From CAZZNQ01 sp964655775 (GTDB lineage: Bacteria > Planctomycetota > Brocadiia > SM23-32), in the NCBI GenBank assembly GCA_964655775.1, contig CAZZNQ010000054.1:1-27964 (forward strand): a stretch of 27,964 nucleotides of DNA, read 5' to 3'. The notes beneath the pieces are model-generated. The model ran no database searches. It saw only the letters and a list, made by a program, of their open reading frames with translations, and was not told the DNA's origin. A program made the position numbers and the translations under genes. Positions 7,643 through 16,472 of this stretch are shown here, one piece after another (position 1 is the stretch's first letter; each line of letters begins with the position of its first letter).

Positions 7643-9247
7643 TCAAGGCTTGTCGGGTCGACCGATGGGGGATCCGTGAAAGCCGGCCTCATACGGTCCG
7701 ATGTCCGGCGCATCGCCCGAGAACGGCAGGCTTACGGGATCGCCCACTTCCCACACGATCTCCCGGTCCAGGTGCAGCACGTTGTTCTTGTAATCGATCT
7801 GGGCCAGCCGCGCGGGGGCGTTGTCGCCGACGACCACCATGTCGCCGGCGATCATCCCGAAGCCGTCGCAGAAGTAGAGGGCGTCCTCGACGGCGACGTC
7901 GCGTCCGCGGGCCGCGTCGGTGGTGCGCGTAAGCACCGCACCGGCGTCAATGCACGGTGAGCTCTTCTGCAGTCGGTAGTCGTCCTCGGCCGCCTCCCGG
8001 AACTGCGGATTCCCTTCGAGGTTGCCGCGGAACAGCTCCGGCAGCTCCGACTGCGCTTCGGTCAGTGTGTAGGTGTCCCGGTCCAGCTTCACCACCTTCT
8101 GGCCGGCCTCCGTTCCCCGTATCAGGTTGTGCACGAAGTAGTTGCGGTTGCGGGTCCGGTAGTCGGGGAAGCCGAGAAAGATGGTCTGTTCGTTGTCAAA
8201 GAAGATGTTGTTCTTGAAGATGTTGTCGAAGACGGTCCAGCGGAACGAGTTGTTGGTGATTGTCCGCTCGTTATCGTAGAACAGGTTGTTGTAGATGCGG
8301 TTGTGCCGTGCGTCGTCGTACTGCATGCGTATCACGCCGCGCAGCGTTTCCTCGGGGTTGGCGTTCGTGCTGTCGCGGTAATGGGCGAAGATGTTTCGCC
8401 GGATGATGCTTGTGCCGCCTTCGAGCTGCACGAAGAGGGCCGACTCCCCGCGGCAGAAGCAGTTCTCCACCAGGTTGTGCGCGCCTTTGTGCAGCCAGAA
8501 GCACTTCCAGTAGGGATCGGTGAAGGTGCAGTTGCGCGTGATGTTGCGGCTGGGGGAGTAGTCGCCCTCAACGGCGGAGATGGACACCGCCGTGTGGTTG
8601 ATGGGGCCGAATGTGCAGTCTTCGACCAGATTGTTGTGACTCCCTCGGAATATCTCGATGTAGTCTGCGCCGGGCACAGGAATCCAGGGCGACTCCTCGC
8701 GGAAACCGGTGCGCGTGGTGGCTTTACGGAAATCGCAGTTCAGGATGCGGTTGAAGCTGCTGTTGTTGATGCGCAGGCAGTTGTAGCTCTCCGCCCCCTC
8801 GAAGACGCAGTCCCGCACCGTGCAGTTGTCGCTCTCCCACAGCACGATCCAGGCGTGGCAGTCGCGGAACGTCATGCCTTCGATGACGACGTGCTCGCGG
8901 CCTTCCAGGCGGAACGAATAGCCTTCTATCCATGAACCGGTGGCCGGTCCGGGGGAGGTGATGACCACCTCTCCGTCCCCTCGGCCCCGGAACACGATCG
9001 GCTCCTCCGGCGTGCCGCTGTTGGCCACGGCTACGCGTTCGGCATAGGTGCCGGGAGCGATGTTCACGGTGTCACCCGGACCCGCCAGCGAGGCCGCCTT
9101 GCCTATGGAGTGAAACGCCGTGTCGGGACTGAGGCCGTCGCGGGTATCGCTTCCCGTGACGGACACGTAGTATTCCATGGCGCCGACCGGAGTGGCCACG
9201 GCCAGGAGGACAGCGCACGTCACAACAACGGTGATCCAACCATGCAT
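7643..9247 (-). CDS. Secreted right-handed parallel beta-helix protein with DUF1565-like N-terminus
   Basis: A 534-residue protein with a signal peptide (residues 1-about 23, ending ATPVGA). It continues with YYVSVTGSDTRDGLSPDTAF and a GPGDTVNIAPGTYAERV segment, the typical opening of DUF1565/beta-helix proteins that bind or cleave polysaccharides. Many short coils follow with asparagine ladders (for example NLVENCFCRG, NRIYNNLFYDN). The start at 9247 is chosen because AGGAAGG lies 8 bases upstream and the signal peptide begins there. The frame stays open to 9430 but that would overlap the preceding gene. The C-terminal part (about 455-534) is less repetitive and may be a separate small beta-domain. 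The substrate is unknown. Confidence 0.82.
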   Translation of the reverse strand: MHGWITVVVTCAVLLAVATPVGAMEYYVSVTGSDTRDGLSPDTAFHSIGKAASLAGPGDTVNIAPGTYAERVAVANSGTPEEPIVFRGRGDGEVVITSPGPATGSWIEGYSFRLEGREHVVIEGMTFRDCHAWIVLWESDNCTVRDCVFEGAESYNCLRINNSSFNRILNCDFRKATTRTGFREESPWIPVPGADYIEIFRGSHNNLVEDCTFGPINHTAVSISAVEGDYSPSRNITRNCTFTDPYWKCFWLHKGAHNLVENCFCRGESALFVQLEGGTSIIRRNIFAHYRDSTNANPEETLRGVIRMQYDDARHNRIYNNLFYDNERTITNNSFRWTVFDNIFKNNIFFDNEQTIFLGFPDYRTRNRNYFVHNLIRGTEAGQKVVKLDRDTYTLTEAQSELPELFRGNLEGNPQFREAAEDDYRLQKSSPCIDAGAVLTRTTDAARGRDVAVEDALYFCDGFGMIAGDMVVVGDNAPARLAQIDYKNNVLHLDREIVWEVGDPVSLPFSGDAPDIGPYEAGFHGSPIGRPDKP

Positions 9248-9329
9248 GGGGACGCCCTTCCTCATAGGATGATCTTCGGCGTGCAATGGACCCGGAAAGT
9301 CTAGATCGTACGACCTCATTTCGTGCTTT

Positions 9330-10913
9330 TCAATGCGAGGGCGAAGCCGGGATCGGGCGTCCGGCTTGGAGGGCCTCGATATCCTCGTCGGTAAGGCCGG
9401 CGTCGCGGAGTATGTCTTGGTCGAAGCCAATGGTCACCAGCTCGTCCCAACCGAGCCAAGATTCCGAAAGTTCCTCGCGCAGTGTGGCCTGTTGCGCGCC
9501 GCGCAACTTCGGTTTGATCAAGCGAAAACGGATGTCCCACGTCGTGTCCGAGTCATCGCTGTAGGCGCCGGGCACCTCGTCTTGGGACAGCCCGGCATCG
9601 TCGAAGCCGTCGGGCCCGACGCTGTAGACGACCACGCCCTCGTCGGTTGCGCGGTAGAGCAGAGGGTCGCCCGTGAACGGGTCCAGCGGCACCGATTCCA
9701 GGTATTCCGGGACCAGATCTCCCAGGCCGTCCGGCCATCGGCCCTTCTCCATCCGATACTGGTCCACCGCCAGTGCGCAACGGGCGGAGCGTAGCAATGT
9801 GCGAACACGCAGAACGGCCTCCATCGCGTTGCGCATGCCGGGCCAGATGCCCGTCGTGTAGGGGTACTGCCATTCGGGACTAGTATTCCATATCTGCGTT
9901 TCCGCAGCGGCCCCCTGCAATCTGCTCCACACCTGCGAGACAGGAGCGTCCACGACTTCGAGGAGACGCTCCATCATGTCCAGATAGGCCAGTCGGTCGG
10001 CCTGCCGCAACTCCGGTATTAGGCCGTAGAGGGCTCTGTGCAGGCGAGGATGCTCTGAGTTCCGCCAATGAACCGGCTCGAGGACTTCCTCCGGATGGTG
10101 TTCCCACAACCATGCAGCCGAGGCGCGCTCGCCAAGAAGCCCCTTTCTCAGGCTGAGGGTCCGTGCCGCTTTGAGTAGTCCGCCGCGCAGCTGAACTGAA
10201 CTACGCGCGGGCAACTCGGATCTGTCCATTGCGGTCTGAAGCGACTCGACTGAGATGGCGTCCATCGCAATAGCAACCAGCAGGTCCATGAGATGCCATG
10301 TTTCGCACAAGGGAGCCGTCAGGCGTAGGCCGTCTTGCACGCTGCGCGCCGCGCTCCCGCCATCCGCCGTGTTCGATAGTTGGACCGTGCGCAGTGCGCA
10401 GAGGCGTGCGCCTTCCCGCAGGGATTGCAGGTAATCCAAATGGATGTCATGCGGCGTCGCCCTGGCTCGCAAGAGGTACTGGCCGTAGCCTAGCCGGCTT
10501 GCATCCCCTATCGCGGCAAAGATGGTGGAGCAATCCTCGATGTGCCGACCTGCAATCTCTTGAGTCGGTTCCGAGGTAAGAGCGGCGGCACCGCCGGTTT
10601 CCTGCAGTGACCGTATGCATGAAGTCTTGCGCCCGGTCTCGTTAGTCTTGATCAGATCCAATGCCGGCAACAGGACATAGGCAGATTCGTTCTCCGGCGG
10701 CAGGAACGGGCGCCTGCGTTCCTGCACATCCTCCCACGTCACCGGTTCCCCGCGCTCGCGGATTTCCGCCAGCCGCCCCTCGATCCGTCTTTTCAGGGCC
10801 GCTTCCCGAATGAACAGCCCACCTATGAGCAGACCCGGGAGCAGGACGGCCCCCAGCACGGCTATCAGGCACCCCTTGCGCAAGCGTTTTCCCCGCACCG
10901 GCTCGTCCGGCAT
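9330..10913 (-). CDS. Membrane-anchored protein with GspG-like C-terminal segment
   Basis: A 527-residue protein of unknown function. A basic N-terminus and one hydrophobic helix (about 14-34) suggest membrane anchoring with the bulk outside the cytoplasm. The middle is alpha-helical with no recognised motif. Residues about 375-440 contain 'ALAVDQYRMEKGRWPDGLGD', then LVPEYL, VPLDPFTGDPLLYR and VYSVGPDGFDD. This strongly resembles the C-terminal part of type II secretion pseudopilin GspG, but without the N-terminal pilin helix. I associate such proteins with Planctomycetota-like genomes. The start has a good GGAGGGAAGAAGG ribosome-binding site. Codon use looks less biased than in neighbours. 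It lies between the enolase-family gene and the beta-helix genes. Confidence 0.75.
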   Translation of the reverse strand: MPDEPVRGKRLRKGCLIAVLGAVLLPGLLIGGLFIREAALKRRIEGRLAEIRERGEPVTWEDVQERRRPFLPPENESAYVLLPALDLIKTNETGRKTSCIRSLQETGGAAALTSEPTQEIAGRHIEDCSTIFAAIGDASRLGYGQYLLRARATPHDIHLDYLQSLREGARLCALRTVQLSNTADGGSAARSVQDGLRLTAPLCETWHLMDLLVAIAMDAISVESLQTAMDRSELPARSSVQLRGGLLKAARTLSLRKGLLGERASAAWLWEHHPEEVLEPVHWRNSEHPRLHRALYGLIPELRQADRLAYLDMMERLLEVVDAPVSQVWSRLQGAAAETQIWNTSPEWQYPYTTGIWPGMRNAMEAVLRVRTLLRSARCALAVDQYRMEKGRWPDGLGDLVPEYLESVPLDPFTGDPLLYRATDEGVVVYSVGPDGFDDAGLSQDEVPGAYSDDSDTTWDIRFRLIKPKLRGAQQATLREELSESWLGWDELVTIGFDQDILRDAGLTDEDIEALQAGRPIPASPSH

Positions 10914-11014
10914 CCTTCTTCCCTCCAGATTCGTGGTCCTTCAGCCTGCTGCGCGCACTGGGTTTCCAATCTCAACCTCGTCCCGGTTCCGGGCACGCTG
11001 CCAAGTGCGGCGCG

Positions 11015-12394
11015 CTAACATTCGGTCTGCATTTCGTCCCAACGGTATCCCAGGCCGGGGCCGGAGAGCGATTCCAGCGAGAGGCGGCCGTTGCGGCGCC
11101 TGGCCATGCCCGGGTGGATGTCGGCAATGCGCTCGTTCGCGCTGGGGAAATACTGAGGGGAGTTCGCCTCCACGCCCATCATCGGATGCAGGCGCCCGGC
11201 CAGTCCGGCCGATTGCAGAAGGGCGATGTCGGGGTTGGTCAGGTCCTGGACCGTATAGGGGATGCCCTTCTCCTCGGCCAGCGCTGCGAACAGCAGCGAC
11301 CACGTCTGCCCCTTGCACGCCTTCAGCGCGATGCCGGACCAGTTCAGCTCCATCGCCAGCCGGAAGTCCTCCAGCGAGTCCAGGCTTTCGTCGATGATTA
11401 CGGGCTTCAGCGCCGCGATGCCGCTCATGTCGTGCCGGTCGGCGCGCAGATCGCGCGAGGTCGGCTGCTCGACGTAGAGGATCGCGTCGAGAGCCCCGGG
11501 TTCGAGCTCCCGAAGCCGTTTCAGGTACTCGACGATGTAATCGGGGCTCTCGCACTGTTCGTTGGTGTCGGCGCTCATGTGCAGTTCGGTGATGCCGAGG
11601 TGGGCGTGCACTTCGCGCGCGATGCGGTAGACCTCGTGGGTGCGCTCCAGGTCCCACTCCAGGTCCGTGCCGCAGAGCTTCACCTTCAGGCAGGTCAGGC
11701 CGTCCCGCTCGATCCAGCCGTCCAGCGAGTTCGGCAGGCCGTCCCTGGGCGCGTCGGCTTTCACGTTCTGCCGGAGCAACGTGTCCAGGCCGCCCACGAG
11801 GTGGAACACGGGGATGGACCCCGGGTACTCTGGCCTGACGTAATCGGAAACGTGTCGGCCGGCGAACTCCTCGCCCAGGTACTCGCTGAGGTCGTGGTTG
11901 ACGAACTCCGGCCCGTAGGCGTCGTAGCTGCTGACGGCGTTCACGTTGCCGTAGGCGTCGTGCAGGGCGGCGTCGAGCGGGCTGGCGCAGACGAGCTGGG
12001 CGAGCCGCGGCAGCGTGCAGGGCAGGTCGTGTTCGCGGCTGACGGCGTCCGCCAGTGCCGGCCAGCTCTCTTCCAGCGCGACCACGGTGTCTATGGGATG
12101 GGCGTAATCCTGATAGTCCTGTGCCTTCTCGCAGTAGCGGGTTGCGAAGTCGCACATAGCCTTTTCGCGCACAGTATGCTCGGCGCGCGGATCGGGGAAA
12201 GCCCAGAAGTCCATCATCCAGATGCCGCCGCGCCCGAGCGCCCTCTTCCCGGCGCGGTTTTCGACCTCGACGGTGACGAGGCAATATTCCCCGTCCGGGA
12301 CGACGACGGCGCCGAACTTCAGCGGCTCTCGGGCACCGTAACGGGTCATCTCCGTGGATATGGACACGATTCGCACGTCGGTCGTCTTCTTCAT
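11015..12394 (-). CDS. Enolase-superfamily enzyme, mandelate racemase/muconate-lactonizing type
   Basis: A 459-residue cytosolic enzyme. Family members abstract a proton next to a carboxylate, as in sugar-acid dehydratases, racemases and cycloisomerases. The likely barrel residues are in order: K237-x-K239 (LKVKL), metal ligands D276 (SADTNEQ), E309 (VEQP) and D335/E336 (IIDES), and general base K358 (LKACKGQ). The Lys/Lys pairing points to the MLE-like subgroup rather than the His-Asp dyad type. The chain is longer than the usual 350-400 residues because the N-terminal cap is extended (about 190 residues before the barrel). I start at 12394 (GAGGCGGG upstream), not at an in-frame start 28 codons earlier that overlaps the promoter. 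The substrate is unknown. Confidence 0.82.
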   Translation of the reverse strand: MKKTTDVRIVSISTEMTRYGAREPLKFGAVVVPDGEYCLVTVEVENRAGKRALGRGGIWMMDFWAFPDPRAEHTVREKAMCDFATRYCEKAQDYQDYAHPIDTVVALEESWPALADAVSREHDLPCTLPRLAQLVCASPLDAALHDAYGNVNAVSSYDAYGPEFVNHDLSEYLGEEFAGRHVSDYVRPEYPGSIPVFHLVGGLDTLLRQNVKADAPRDGLPNSLDGWIERDGLTCLKVKLCGTDLEWDLERTHEVYRIAREVHAHLGITELHMSADTNEQCESPDYIVEYLKRLRELEPGALDAILYVEQPTSRDLRADRHDMSGIAALKPVIIDESLDSLEDFRLAMELNWSGIALKACKGQTWSLLFAALAEEKGIPYTVQDLTNPDIALLQSAGLAGRLHPMMGVEANSPQYFPSANERIADIHPGMARRRNGRLSLESLSGPGLGYRWDEMQTEC

Positions 12395-12440
12395 GGCGGA
12401 CCCGCCTCGCTGAGTGGAGTGGTCAATGTCAGCGCCACCC

Positions 12441-12468
12441 AGTGTAAGCGCAGGGCGTCGGAGTGCAA
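12441..12468 (-). promoter_or_regulatory. Probable promoter for the enolase-family gene block
   Basis: On the minus strand TTGCAC (12468-12463) is followed after 16 bases by TACACT (12446-12441). The predicted start is near 12434, about 40 nt before the ATG at 12394. It diverges from the argG promoter. Confidence 0.45.
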
Positions 12469-12489
12469 GCGAACGCACCGGGACGTCTT

Positions 12490-12518
12490 TTGACTCGCCG
12501 GGCGGGCTGTGTTACTTT
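12490..12518 (+). promoter_or_regulatory. Sigma-70-type promoter for argG
   Basis: TTGACT (12490-12495), 17-base spacer, TACTTT (12513-12518). The predicted start near 12525 gives a leader of about 115 nt before the argG GTG. Confidence 0.55.
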
Positions 12519-12639
12519 GTGGCGGATGGGCGTCGCAACCGGCATGGTGGCGCAGGCTTGCGTGCATGGAACTTCGCCGGCGGCGCGCCGTCCCTCTTTC
12601 CGAACCTATCCCGCGCGCAGACTGTGGAGGAGAGTTGAC

Positions 12640-13896
12640 GTGGCAGACAAAGAAACCGTGGTCCTCGCATACTCCGGCGGCCTCGATACGTCGGTGGCGG
12701 TCACCTGGATCCAGGAGACGTACGACCTGGACGTGATAACGCTGACCATCGACATGGGCACCCACGAGGACCTGGAGAGGATCCGCCGGCGCGCCCTGGA
12801 CGTCGGCGCGGTGAAGGCGCTGGTGGTGGACGCGACCGACGTGTTCATCGACTACTTTCTCTGGCCCGCCCTGCAGGCCGGCGCCCTGTACGAGAACGCC
12901 TATCCGCTGGCCACCGCCCTGGGCCGGCCGCTGATCGCGAAGCTGCTTGTGGACACCGCCCATCAGCACGGTGCCGTAGCAGTTGGGCACGGCTGCACCG
13001 GCAAGGGCAACGACCAGGTGCGGTTCGACGTGGGCATCAAGACGCTGGACCCGCAGATGCGCATCATCGCCCCGGCGCGCGAGTGGGGGATGACGCGCGA
13101 GCAGGAGATCGACTACGCGGCCGAGAAGGGCATCGTCATCGACGTGACCAAGCAGAAGCGCTACTCGACGGACGAGAACATCTGGGGCCGCAGTGTCGAG
13201 TGCGGCATCCTGGAGGACCCCTGGGTCGAGCCGCCCGAGGATGCCTACGAGATGACCGGGAACCCGAAAGACGCGCCCGACGAGCCCGAGTACGTCGAGA
13301 TCGGCTTCGAGAAGGGCGTGCCCGTCTCGGTGAACGGCGAAGAGATGGGCGGGGCTGCACTCATTGAGAAGCTCAACGCGCTGGCCGGCAAGCACGGAAT
13401 CGGCCGCATCGACCTGGTGGAGAATCGCGTCGTCGGCATCAAGAGCCGGGAGATCTACGAGGCGCCCGCCGCCGTGCTCTTGCAAGAGGCGCACGCGGCC
13501 CTGGAGAGCATGGTGATGACGCGGCCCGCCGCGCGGTTCAAGGAGAGCGTCAGCCGCCAGTACGCAGACCTCATCTACGACGGGCTCTGGTTCAGCAAGT
13601 TCCATCACGACCTTGCGGCCTATGTGGCGAGCAGCCAGCAGGTTGTGACGGGCAAGGCGCGCATGAAGTTGTTCAAAGGGCATGCGGTCAAGGTCGGTCT
13701 CGCCAGCGAATACTCGCTCTACAGCAAGGCACTGGCCACCTACGACGAGGGCGACCAGTTTGACCATGACGCCGCGCTCGGATTCATCGCCCTGCACGGG
13801 CTGCCCACGCGCACGCAGGCAAGGGTCCTCAAGACCGCGCTGCCTGACGAGGCCGTGCGCCCCAGGCTGAGTCCGCCGGAACTAAAGCCGGAATAG
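12640..13896 (+). CDS. argG: Argininosuccinate synthase
   Basis: Cytosolic enzyme of arginine synthesis that joins citrulline and aspartate using ATP. The 418-residue product has the ATP-pyrophosphatase loop AYSGGLDTS at 10-18. It also has the citrulline/aspartate-binding region (ALYENAYPLATALGRPLIAK, then GHGCTGKGNDQVRF) and the conserved block KRYSTDENIWGRSVE. The GTG start at 12640 is chosen because GGAGGAG lies 7 bases upstream and it gives the expected MADKETVVLAYSGG N-terminus; longer in-frame starts add unrelated residues. No argH is nearby. mutL follows after 21 bases, so the two are probably co-transcribed. Confidence 0.96.
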   Translation: MADKETVVLAYSGGLDTSVAVTWIQETYDLDVITLTIDMGTHEDLERIRRRALDVGAVKALVVDATDVFIDYFLWPALQAGALYENAYPLATALGRPLIAKLLVDTAHQHGAVAVGHGCTGKGNDQVRFDVGIKTLDPQMRIIAPAREWGMTREQEIDYAAEKGIVIDVTKQKRYSTDENIWGRSVECGILEDPWVEPPEDAYEMTGNPKDAPDEPEYVEIGFEKGVPVSVNGEEMGGAALIEKLNALAGKHGIGRIDLVENRVVGIKSREIYEAPAAVLLQEAHAALESMVMTRPAARFKESVSRQYADLIYDGLWFSKFHHDLAAYVASSQQVVTGKARMKLFKGHAVKVGLASEYSLYSKALATYDEGDQFDHDAALGFIALHGLPTRTQARVLKTALPDEAVRPRLSPPELKPE

Positions 13897-13917
13897 GGGA
13901 CGGCAGCGGAGGACAAC

Positions 13918-15723
13918 ATGAGCATCCGCATCCTCCCGGCAACCGTCGCCAACAAGATAGCCGCCGGCGAGGTGATCGAGCGGCCCGCCTCGGTCGTGAA
14001 GGAACTGGTCGAGAACTCCATCGACGCCGGCGCCGATCACATCAGCATCGAGCTGGAGGACGGCGGGGCGGCGCTGATCCGCGTTGCCGACAATGGCTGC
14101 GGCATGGACGCCGACGACCTGGAGCTGGCCTTCGCCGGCCACGCGACCAGCAAGCTGGAGAACGAAGACGACCTCTTCCGCGTCCGCACTATGGGATTCC
14201 GCGGGGAGGCGCTGGCCAGTGTCGGTTCGGTCTCGGACGTTCGCATCGTCTCGAGGACGCCCGATTCCGACAGCGCGCACGAGGTGGAGATGAGGGCCGG
14301 CGAGATCGGGCCGGTCAAGGCCTGCGGCGGCCCCGTCGGCACCACCGTCGAGGTGCGGCGCCTCTTCTACAACGTGCCTGTCCGCAAGAAGTTCCTGAAA
14401 ACGACCGCCACGGAGATGGCCCATATCAGCGAGGCGGTCACCCGCCTTGCGCTGGTCAACCCGGAGATCCACTTCGAGCTCGGGCACAACGGCCGCAGCG
14501 TCTTCAATCTGCCCCAGGCCGACGACCCCGGTCAGCGCATCGGCGACTTCTTCGGCGGAAAGGTCGCCGAGAACATGGTGCCGGTGTCGTGGATCGGCGA
14601 CGAGATCGAGCTGCACGGTTACCTGCTGCCGCCGACCGTCGACCGGCGTAACACGCGGATGCAATATACCTACGTGAACCGGCGTTTTGTGCGCGACAGC
14701 GTGCTCCTGCACGCGATCTCCGAAGCCTACAGCAAGCTGATGATTTCCGCGCGCAAACCCGTCTGCTTCCTCTTCATCAGCGTCGACCCCGGCGACGTGG
14801 ATGTGAACGTGCATCCTGCTAAGCTGGAGATCAAGTTCCGCCACACCGGGCAGGTTCATCAGGAGGTGCTCGCCTCCCTGCGGGAGGGTCTGCGCGATGC
14901 CAAGATCACGCCGCAGGCGGTGCTTGCAGAAGGTGGCAGCCCGCAGAGCGAGGAACGGGAGTCCGTGCGCAAGGCGATCGCCGACTTCTTCGCCCGCTCC
15001 AATCGCGCCGAAGCGGGCACGCGTCCCCGCGGCAGCGCAGGCGGAGCAGCGCTCGGGACCGGGCCGCCGTCCGCACGCCCGGAGTGGCGGCCACCCATGG
15101 AGGGCACCGAGGCGGCGCCCGCAGCCGCGCACGTTCGCGGTCGGCAGCCGCTCGGGGGCTGCATGCAGGTGCTGGACACCTACATCGTGCTGGAGGAGGG
15201 CGATGCCGTCACCATCGTCGACCAACACGCGTTGCACGAGCGTTTGATCTACAACGAGGTCCGCCGCCGGGTAGACGAGGGATCGGTCGACTCACAGCAA
15301 CTGCTGGTGCCCGAGCTGGTGGAGCTTCCGAAGCAGGAGTTCTACACCGTGATGTCGCTGCAGGAGGAACTGGCCCGATTCGGAATGCAGATCGAGTCGT
15401 TTGGCGACAGCACGGTCATCGTGCGCTCGTACCCGTCGGTGCTGCGCCATTTCCAGGCCGAAGCCTTTCTGCGCGACCTGCTGGACGCCCTGGCGGAAGA
15501 CGGTGGGGCCAAAGCGCTGGAGGACCGGGTGGAGAACGTCCTGAAGGTGATGGCGTGCCGCGGCGCGGTGAAGGCCGGCCAGCGGCTCAGCGCCGATCAA
15601 CTGCGCTGGCTGCTGGAGAGGCGTGCGGCGGACGGCACCACGGACACCTGCCCGCACGGACGCCCGACTACTGTGACCCTGAGCCGCACTGAACTGGACA
15701 AGCAGTTCCGAAGGCTGGGCTAG
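13918..15723 (+). CDS. mutL: DNA mismatch repair protein MutL, endonuclease type
   Basis: Mismatch-repair ATPase that couples MutS recognition to strand incision. The N-terminal GHKL domain shows the ATP-binding residues E29 and N33 (KELVENSIDAGA), D58NGCGMD64 and G93FRGEAL99. A variable Ala/Arg/Pro-rich linker covers about residues 350-410. The C-terminal domain carries the metal-binding endonuclease motif DQHALHERLIYNE (435-447) together with ACRGAVKAGQ and CPHGRP (578-583). This is therefore the nicking type found in organisms without MutH. At 601 residues it is of normal length. The ATG is preceded by GGAGG. The next gene starts 1 base after the stop. Confidence 0.96.
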   Translation: MSIRILPATVANKIAAGEVIERPASVVKELVENSIDAGADHISIELEDGGAALIRVADNGCGMDADDLELAFAGHATSKLENEDDLFRVRTMGFRGEALASVGSVSDVRIVSRTPDSDSAHEVEMRAGEIGPVKACGGPVGTTVEVRRLFYNVPVRKKFLKTTATEMAHISEAVTRLALVNPEIHFELGHNGRSVFNLPQADDPGQRIGDFFGGKVAENMVPVSWIGDEIELHGYLLPPTVDRRNTRMQYTYVNRRFVRDSVLLHAISEAYSKLMISARKPVCFLFISVDPGDVDVNVHPAKLEIKFRHTGQVHQEVLASLREGLRDAKITPQAVLAEGGSPQSEERESVRKAIADFFARSNRAEAGTRPRGSAGGAALGTGPPSARPEWRPPMEGTEAAPAAAHVRGRQPLGGCMQVLDTYIVLEEGDAVTIVDQHALHERLIYNEVRRRVDEGSVDSQQLLVPELVELPKQEFYTVMSLQEELARFGMQIESFGDSTVIVRSYPSVLRHFQAEAFLRDLLDALAEDGGAKALEDRVENVLKVMACRGAVKAGQRLSADQLRWLLERRAADGTTDTCPHGRPTTVTLSRTELDKQFRRLG

Positions 15724-15724
15724 C

Positions 15725-16399
15725 ATGGGGGACAAGTTCATGGACCAAAGCGGGCCGCAGCCGGTCTCCTGGCGCCACTGGCTCCGCGCGGATTGGTCCA
15801 CCATCAGCCTGCTGGGGTCGAACCTTTTCGTCATCGTGCTGGCAGTGGTCGAGGGTTGGGCGCTTCGGGAGGTCATCTGGATCTACTGGGGCCAGAGTGT
15901 AATCATCGGTTTGTCCAACTTCGCTCGCATACTGCGGCTGCGCAGGTTCAGCACGGAGGGGGTGCGCGTCAACGACCGCCCCGTGGACCCGACGCCCCAG
16001 ACGCGCAGGCAGGCTGCCTTCTTCTTCCTCTTCCATTACGGTTTCTTCCACGCTGGCTATCTCGTTTTCCTCGCGGCGCAGACCGAACTGCCCCGGGAGC
16101 AACTCCCGCTTGTGCTCACCTGCCTGGCCGCCTTTGCGGCGAACCATGCCTTCTCCCTGGTCTACAACTGGAGGCGCGACGCCGAAGGCTGCCCGAACCT
16201 GGGTATGATCATGCTCCTGCCGTACGGCCGGATCCTGCCCATGCACCTGACCATCGTCCTCGGCGTCTTCCTGGCGAAAGGGGTGGGCGGCACCGTCTTC
16301 TTTCTGCTCCTGAAGGCCGGTGCTGACCTGCTGATGCACGGCGTGGAGCATGCCGGGCTTTCAGGCGAGCCCGGGGCCGAAGCCGCGGACGCACGGTAA
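15725..16399 (+). CDS. DUF6498-like multi-pass membrane protein
   Basis: A 224-residue integral membrane protein with about five or six hydrophobic segments near residues 25-46, 50-69, 97-118, 127-149 and 171-203; the last is long enough for two passes. The aromatic and histidine-rich segment FFFLFHYGFFHAGYLVF and the EVIWIYWGQSVIIGLSN segment match what I recall of the DUF6498 family, whose function is unknown. The gene begins one base after the mutL stop, so it is almost certainly translated from the same transcript. An ATG five codons later (15740) is an alternative start. There is no sign that it works with MutL or AroB. Confidence 0.78.
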   Translation: MGDKFMDQSGPQPVSWRHWLRADWSTISLLGSNLFVIVLAVVEGWALREVIWIYWGQSVIIGLSNFARILRLRRFSTEGVRVNDRPVDPTPQTRRQAAFFFLFHYGFFHAGYLVFLAAQTELPREQLPLVLTCLAAFAANHAFSLVYNWRRDAEGCPNLGMIMLLPYGRILPMHLTIVLGVFLAKGVGGTVFFLLLKAGADLLMHGVEHAGLSGEPGAEAADAR

Positions 16400-16472
16400 A
16401 GGGCTGAGTTCTCTTGCCGGACCGTGCAACCCGGCGCAGGATGCCCTAACATATCGCCCAGGGAGATACCGC

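Noticed and set aside
6305..7960. 551-codon open frame on the plus strand across the beta-helix genes
   Set aside because: It is antisense to two genes with signal peptides and clear beta-helix repeats, and its own product has no recognisable features.
11114..12493. 459-codon plus-strand frame over the enolase-family gene
   Set aside because: It is a shadow of a gene whose active-site residues are in the right order; it also overlaps the divergent promoter region.
12391..13797. 468-codon minus-strand frame over argG
   Set aside because: It is antisense to a complete, motif-perfect ArgG.
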